DNA of 21,152 bases from OLB11 sp044234005 (GTDB lineage Bacteria > Bacteroidota > Bacteroidia > Chitinophagales > Chitinophagaceae). The DNA lies in NCBI GenBank assembly GCA_044234005.1, contig JBIIJE010000037.1, positions 1 through 21,152 of the forward strand, read 5' to 3'. Positions 17,807-21,152 of the stretch are shown here, one piece after another. The position numbers and the translations under genes were made by a program. Position 1 is the first letter of the stretch. Each line of letters begins with the position of its first letter. The notes beneath the pieces are model-generated. The model did no database searches. It saw nothing but the letters and a program-made list of their open reading frames with translations, and was not told the DNA's origin.

Positions 17807-18324
17807 TGAGTCGAAACTATTGAACCGCAGCTTCCACAATTCTTATAGTTTTTATAAAAATTCTTGTCTTTAATTAATTGTAAATCAATAAAAGTGGTTT
17901 TGAGATTCAACAAAATATCACGTGCTGATTCAACTAATTCTGCATTGTTACTATTTATAAAAATATTATCAATTTCTTGAATCCCTTCAGTTAAAGATGC
18001 AACGATGCTCGTAAAATGTTGTTTGATATTTTTAAAGGGCGCACAATTCTCCGATTTTTTGTTTTCTTCATCTAGTTTCAAAATAAAGGGAAATAATACC
18101 AATTTTTCTTTTCGATACATGGTATCAAATTCGTTATAAACTTTTTGCTGTGTGGTTTCTAATAAATCGACATCATAATTATTCTTTAGCTCTTTAATAC
18201 AACTTTCGAACTCATTTATTTGAGAATAAATTAACGGATAGTAGTCATTTACTACAATCCCCAAAAATGACTTAATGGTAAGATTTTTTAAGTCATCAAT
18301 ATGAACATCTGAAAAGGCAAGCAT
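17803..18324 (-). CDS. Hemerythrin/RIC-like protein lacking most metal ligands, with C-terminal CGSCG
   Basis: 173 residues, cytoplasmic, helical. The segment RKEKLVLFPFILKLDEEN (about 71-88) followed by PFKNIKQHFTSIVASLTEGI copies the layout of the YtfE/ScdA (RIC) hemerythrin-like fold, where one reads HxxKEEQVLFPYI and then a histidine helix. But only two histidines remain in the whole protein (H8, H103), against the five or so needed for a di-iron site, and the ScdA N-terminal domain is absent. The C-terminus has NCGSCG with C163 and C166, a possible metal or redox site. Its stop overlaps the ccoI ATG, so translation is coupled. I prefer the ATG at 18324 to the in-frame GTG at 18330. Family similarity is moderate, function unknown. 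Confidence 0.7.
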   Translation of the reverse strand: MLAFSDVHIDDLKNLTIKSFLGIVVNDYYPLIYSQINEFESCIKELKNNYDVDLLETTQQKVYNEFDTMYRKEKLVLFPFILKLDEENKKSENCAPFKNIKQHFTSIVASLTEGIQEIDNIFINSNNAELVESARDILLNLKTTFIDLQLIKDKNFYKNYKNCGSCGSIVSTQ

Positions 18325-18326
18325 AC

Positions 18327-18343
18327 ACACACATTTTGTGTGT
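18327..18343. repeat. Inverted repeat next to the start of the hemerythrin-like gene
   Basis: ACACACATTTTGTGTGT is a perfect 7-bp inverted repeat with a 3-base centre. It lies immediately before the ATG at 18324 and covers the alternative GTG at 18330. In mRNA it could fold as a hairpin over the translation initiation region, or be an operator at the transcript start. Neither is shown. Confidence 0.5.
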
Positions 18344-18394
18344 AAAATTCATTTATTTAAAAATGTTATTCTATGATAATGCTAACTTCAAAAA

Positions 18395-18408
18395 ATGACT
18401 TTTGTCAT
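18395..18408. promoter_or_regulatory. Second Crp/Fnr-type palindrome, or terminator of the fnr gene
   Basis: ATGACTTTTGTCAT is a perfect palindrome of the same form as the one at 14855-14868 (ATGAYTTTTRTCAT). It lies 77 bases before the hemerythrin-like ATG, with a weak promoter match between (TTG at 18391-18389 and TAACATTT at 18368-18361, minus strand). Read on the minus strand it is also a short stem ATGAC/GTCAT with a flanking A-run and a following run of six T, starting 9 bases after the fnr stop, as an intrinsic terminator would be. It may serve as both. Confidence 0.5.
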
Positions 18409-18416
18409 GTTTTTGA

Positions 18417-19130
18417 TTAATCATAAATGTTCGCTGTATTGACTAGCTTGGGTAAATCGAGTATGATTATTTTTTTACCGTCTAATTGAATTATCTTATC
18501 CTTGTTCAATTCAGATAGCAATCGAATGGCTGTTTCAGTAGCTGTTCCAACAATATTCGCAATTTCTTCTCGGGTAAATGTCGCACTAATTGTGATGCCG
18601 TCTTCTTCGAATCCATAGGTTTCTTTAATAAATAATATGGCTTCAGCAATTCTCTCTCTCACTGGCTTTTGCGCTAAATGGGTAATTTGCATTTCTGCTT
18701 TGCGCAAATCATCTGATAGCAATTTCATCATTTCTAACGCCAAACTAGAGTCTTTTTGTAAAATTCCTAAAAAGATATCTTTAGGTATAAAACATACCCC
18801 ACTATCTTCCAAGACTACAGCTGATGAGCTGTATTTATCACCACTTAGTAAGGCTCTGTAACCTAGAGGGTCTCCAGCTTTCACGAGTCGAGTTATTTGC
18901 TCTCTACCATCTTCTCCCGCTTGCGCAATTTTAATTTTTCCATAGTTCACACAAAATACACCATGTGGTCTTGTTCCTTCTTTAAAAATTAATTCGCCTT
19001 TTTTATATTGTGTACATTCTTTAGTAGCATTCACCTCAGACATAGAATCATATTTCGCTTTACAAAATACATTTGTAAACCGCTTCGCGCAATGTGAGCA
19101 ATCTGGATTAGGATTATGTTCAAATGACAT
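18417..19130 (-). CDS. Crp/Fnr-family transcription regulator
   Basis: 237 residues: a cyclic-nucleotide-binding-like beta-roll (about 38-130), a dimerisation helix and a C-terminal winged helix-turn-helix (about 185-225). Cysteines C11, C14 and C23 near the N-terminus plus C113 are spaced much as C20, C23, C29 and C122 of E. coli FNR, so an oxygen-sensitive 4Fe-4S cluster is possible. The recognition helix TATETAIRLLSEL keeps E199 and R203, matching E209 and R213 of FNR, which read the TGA of each half-site; the intervening serine of FNR is isoleucine here. It sits upstream of the hemerythrin-like gene and ccoI and is the likely controller of the cco genes. Its own operator is not evident. 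I leave the symbol blank because orthology to FNR proper is unproven. Confidence 0.9.
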   Translation of the reverse strand: MSFEHNPNPDCSHCAKRFTNVFCKAKYDSMSEVNATKECTQYKKGELIFKEGTRPHGVFCVNYGKIKIAQAGEDGREQITRLVKAGDPLGYRALLSGDKYSSSAVVLEDSGVCFIPKDIFLGILQKDSSLALEMMKLLSDDLRKAEMQITHLAQKPVRERIAEAILFIKETYGFEEDGITISATFTREEIANIVGTATETAIRLLSELNKDKIIQLDGKKIIILDLPKLVNTANIYD

Positions 19131-19134
19131 GATG

Positions 19135-19142
19135 CAAATATA
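19135..19142 (-). promoter_or_regulatory. -7 promoter element abutting the Crp/Fnr gene
   Basis: The minus strand reads TATATTTG, matching TAnnTTTG, only four bases before the ATG at 19130. If used, the transcript would start at or within the start codon (leaderless). No -33 element is seen at the usual spacing, so a chance match in AT-rich DNA is possible. Confidence 0.3.
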
Positions 19143-19173
19143 TAAGAGACAACGTTATTTATATAATGAAAAG

Positions 19174-19191
19174 TACGAAAAAAGATTCGTA
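19174..19191. repeat. Short inverted repeat upstream of the Crp/Fnr gene
   Basis: TACGAA and TTCGTA are separated by six bases (AAAAGA), 44-61 bases before the Crp/Fnr ATG. It could be an operator for that gene. It does not match the ATGAY-N4-RTCAT form, so autoregulation by the encoded protein is not suggested. A 6-bp repeat can arise by chance. Confidence 0.3.
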
Positions 19192-19312
19192 TGTTTGTTT
19201 ATCCCAAATTACTCGATAGGGTTCGAGGAACGAAAATTCTAGCTTATTATACCCACGTGATTTGTGTCGCAGACCAATCTTACAATATTAAATACCGATG
19301 GTTATTTTATTA

Positions 19313-19342
19313 AGAACAATTTTTCGTACCTCAAATTGTTCT
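19313..19342. repeat. Perfect 10-bp inverted repeat (hairpin) in the fnr-nuoN gap
   Basis: AGAACAATTT at 19313-19322 and AAATTGTTCT at 19333-19342 are exact inverse complements around a 10-base centre. Neither strand has a clean T-run after it, so it is not a classic terminator, although the minus-strand continuation TAATAAAATAA is AT-rich. It lies inside the possible gene remnant and may be a later insertion, a processing hairpin or an operator. Confidence 0.55.
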
Positions 19343-19481
19343 GCCTGCGCCGATGATATTGATGTTGCTCTCGAAGGTAGCCTACACCAGCACCAATACG
19401 AGTTACAAAATTCCAAACAGTATTCATCGTTTCAACATTTCTAATGCTGTATCTAGGTTTATAATTAGCTTAAATTCAAAT

Positions 19482-19509
19482 TTCGCAGTTGAAAAATGCA
19501 AACTGCAAA
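19482..19509 (-). terminator. Hairpin after nuoN, candidate end of the nuo operon transcript
   Basis: On the minus strand TTTGCAGTT and AACTGCGAA pair as a 9-bp stem with one G-T wobble around a 10-base loop, starting 23 bases after the nuoN stop. Position favours a transcript-end hairpin. The following sequence, ATTTGAATTT, is only weakly T-rich, so intrinsic termination is uncertain. Confidence 0.4.
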
Positions 19510-19532
19510 ATCTCGGTTAAAGGTTGTGAATG

Positions 19533-20909
19533 CTAAAATACAATCTCAGGCATCAAACCTAAAATAATAACCATAATGGCATTGATAATAAGCAAAGCAT
19601 TTTCAGCTTGTGTAGGTTGGTATTGTAGATCTACTTCTCCATCTTTGAAATACATACTCATGATAACTTTAAAATAATAATAAGCACTAACGGCTGCCAT
19701 CAAAACTGCAAATATGATAATACCAATCATTTTACCTTGTTCCATGGTTGCAGATAATACCATGTATTTAGCAAAGAAACCACCTGTCAGTGGAATCCCA
19801 ACCAAAGAAAATAAACAAATAGCTGCTGTAAAAGCTAATACTGGGTATTTTTTTGCCATCCCATTAAATCCATCATAGGTGTAATCTTTCATTTTTACTA
19901 AAACTGCAAAAACACCCAAGGATGCAAGTGTATAAGCTACGCTATATAAAGTCATACCCTTGATAGCTGTGGCATTCAAGGCGAAAATGGAGAAGAGCAT
20001 AAAGCCTGCTTGCGCAATCGATGAATAAGCCATCATCCGTTTCACACTTTGCTGATATACTGCGGTGACGTTTCCTATTAATAATGTCAAAGCGATTATA
20101 CCCACAATAATTACTTGCCATGAGTTTGCTACATTATGAAATGAATATTGAAATAAACGCATAAAGGCTACGAATACACTAACTTTTACAATCGTTGCCA
20201 TAAAAGGAGTAAAAGCTGTTGGAGTGCCATCATAAACATCTGGAGTCCACATGTGCATCGGTGCGGCAGAAACCTTGAAAGCAAAAGATATAATCATTAA
20301 TAAGATACCAACCACCGACATTGAGCTCATGCCTTCCACGCTTTGAAATTGTTGCATAAATGCTGAACTAAGCACATCGAAGCTTCCGCTTGCACCATAC
20401 AATAAAGCCATACCCATGAGTAATATACCAGTGCTGAATGCCCCCATTAAAAAATATTTTAACGAGGCTTCATTACTTTTAAAACTTTCTTTGTCGCTAC
20501 CGGCTAGTATGTATTGAGGAATAGATAATATTTCGATACCAATAAATAATATTAGAAGGTTAGAGTATGAGGTAAGCAAATAAACTCCGCACATCACAAA
20601 AAATATCAAGGCAAAATACTCTGCATCATTCTTGCCAACTTCTGCTATATGCTTATGAAATATGAAAAAATAAACCACGCAACAGAAAGTAATGAGAACA
20701 TTAAACCAAGCTGATTGTTGGCTAATTTCTATCATTCCGTACATGACTTGAGTTCCTTCTCCACTATATACATAATCCACAATGGATACAGCCATTAAAA
20801 TGACAATACTCAAAATAGCAGCCCACTGAATCTGTTGACTCTTGCGGAATATGATACCAGAGAACATCATCCCTACCCCTAATAATGCCGATGCTATTAT
20901 CGAATTCAT
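19533..20909 (-). CDS. nuoN: NuoN, NADH-quinone oxidoreductase subunit N
   Basis: 458 residues, about 14 transmembrane helices, normal length for NuoN. It is one of the three antiporter-like proton-pumping subunits of complex I. Conserved channel residues are visible: E126 in FIGIEILSIPQY, K212 in SFAFKVSAAPMHMWTPDVYDG, and K242 in MATIVKVSVFVAF; the K395-equivalent region FFAKYMVLSA is also kept. SSIAQAGFML and GIPLTGGFFAKY are standard NuoN blocks. It begins with ATG at 20909, 40 bases after the nuoM stop, and is the last gene of the nuo operon, the usual position. A hairpin follows the stop. Confidence 0.96.
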   Translation of the reverse strand: MNSIIASALLGVGMMFSGIIFRKSQQIQWAAILSIVILMAVSIVDYVYSGEGTQVMYGMIEISQQSAWFNVLITFCCVVYFFIFHKHIAEVGKNDAEYFALIFFVMCGVYLLTSYSNLLILFIGIEILSIPQYILAGSDKESFKSNEASLKYFLMGAFSTGILLMGMALLYGASGSFDVLSSAFMQQFQSVEGMSSMSVVGILLMIISFAFKVSAAPMHMWTPDVYDGTPTAFTPFMATIVKVSVFVAFMRLFQYSFHNVANSWQVIIVGIIALTLLIGNVTAVYQQSVKRMMAYSSIAQAGFMLFSIFALNATAIKGMTLYSVAYTLASLGVFAVLVKMKDYTYDGFNGMAKKYPVLAFTAAICLFSLVGIPLTGGFFAKYMVLSATMEQGKMIGIIIFAVLMAAVSAYYYFKVIMSMYFKDGEVDLQYQPTQAENALLIINAIMVIILGLMPEIVF

Positions 20910-20949
20910 GTTTAGTTTTTATATTTCAAAATGAAAATCAATATTCTTT

Positions 20950-21152
20950 TTATATTTTTTCAATAACGAGTAATCGAGATATTAAATCTGGATAAACACC
21001 TAATAAAATTATGATAACTGAGATTATTGAAAGCACAAGCCCTTCGTTCCATGTTATATCAGAAAAGTTTTCTGTTTCGGATTTTAGTTCGCCATATGCT
21101 ATTTGTTGTATCATACGTAAGGAATAAACCGCTGCTAAAATTACTCCGATGC
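20950..21152 (-). CDS. nuoM: NuoM, NADH-quinone oxidoreductase subunit M, C-terminal fragment (runs off the right edge)
   Basis: The last 66 codons and the TAA stop (20950-20952) of a gene entering from the right edge. The sequence has the end of a transmembrane helix (GVILAAVYSLRMIQQIAYGE), a polar loop with SDITWNEG, and a final helix (LVLSIISVIIILLGVYPDLI). AAVYSLRMIQ followed by a short loop and an LGVYPDLI ending is the C-terminal layout of NuoM, another proton-pumping subunit. Position directly before nuoN agrees. The rest of the protein is outside the window. Confidence 0.88.
   Translation of the reverse strand, partial: IGVILAAVYSLRMIQQIAYGELKSETENFSDITWNEGLVLSIISVIIILLGVYPDLISRLLVIEKI

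Larger units (their letters stand above)
19159..19469 (-). pseudogene. Possible decayed lipid A deacylase-like (acyloxyacyl hydrolase) gene
   Basis: Two stop-bounded minus-strand stretches in different frames, 19302-19469 (55 codons) and 19159-19287 (42 codons), read like parts of one outer-membrane barrel protein. The first contains VWNFVTRIGAGVGYLRE, resembling the RFGSGLGYL strand of Bacteroidota acyloxyacyl hydrolase/PagL-like proteins. The second contains IGLRHKSRGYNK, resembling the family's G-x-L-x-H-x-S-x-G catalytic region. They occur in the family's order but 32 codons apart, which is closer than I would expect, and there is a stop and a frame change between them. No intact start is present. 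This is recognition by eye of short motifs and could be chance. Confidence 0.3.

Noticed and set aside
17807..17839. Extension of ccoI upstream to 17839
   Set aside because: The extra eleven residues lie inside the preceding gene; the ATGA overlap at 17803-17806 and the family N-terminus favour the shorter form.
1..21152. CRISPR array, tRNA, rRNA or prophage
   Set aside because: No regularly spaced repeats, no cloverleaf-like tRNA segments, and no integrase, transposase or phage structural genes were seen.

Overview
The window looks like chromosome of an AT-rich member of the Bacteroidota. The lineage signs are the Bacteroidota-type promoter motif TAnnTTTG in front of several genes, the fused ccoN/ccoO oxidase gene, the DUF5686 outer-membrane protein with a carboxypeptidase-regulatory-like N-terminus, a Crp/Fnr regulator ending in a GTATET-x-IRLLSE helix, and the absence of clear Shine-Dalgarno sequences. 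I see no phage, transposon, CRISPR array, rRNA or tRNA. It is mostly core-metabolism DNA, densely packed on the minus strand.

Layout. (1) 1-66: 5' end of a Kup-type potassium transporter on the minus strand, running off the left edge. (2) 129-5995: a two-gene minus-strand pair for large envelope proteins, a TolB-propeller/beta-barrel protein followed by a DUF5686 protein. (3) 6096-6743: a lone plus-strand metallo-beta-lactamase-fold hydrolase with a GTG start close behind its promoter. (4) 6744-7660: a 917-base gap without an intact gene. (5) 7661-14776: a minus-strand operon for cbb3-type cytochrome c oxidase and its assembly, in the order ccoS, ccoNO (fused), ccoQ, ccoP, ccoG, ccoH, a TauE/SafE-like membrane protein, then an alpha/beta hydrolase. 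ccoS and ccoQ encode only 52 residues each. (6) 14940-15383: a divergent gene for an unknown acidic 147-residue protein. (7) 15416-19130: a minus-strand group of a Crp/Fnr regulator, an odd hemerythrin/RIC-like protein with a C-terminal CGSCG, and CcoI, the copper P-type ATPase, the last two overlapping by ATGA. (8) 19131-19532: a 402-base gap with hairpins and what may be the remains of an outer-membrane lipid A deacylase-like gene. (9) 19533-21152: the end of a complex I operon (nuoM partial, nuoN).

How it fits together. Complex I and cbb3 oxidase are the entry and a high-affinity exit of the respiratory chain. CcoS, CcoG, CcoH, CcoI and probably the TauE/SafE-like protein build and copper-load the oxidase. 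The Crp/Fnr protein is the natural oxygen- or redox-responsive regulator. Two 14-bp perfect palindromes of one form, ATGAYTTTTRTCAT, occur at the right places: one lies between the divergent promoters of the cco operon and the unknown acidic protein, the other between the fnr gene and the hemerythrin-like/ccoI pair. The most interesting points are therefore two uncharacterised proteins apparently wired into microaerobic respiration: the 147-residue acidic protein (shared regulatory region) and the 173-residue hemerythrin-like protein (translationally coupled to CcoI).
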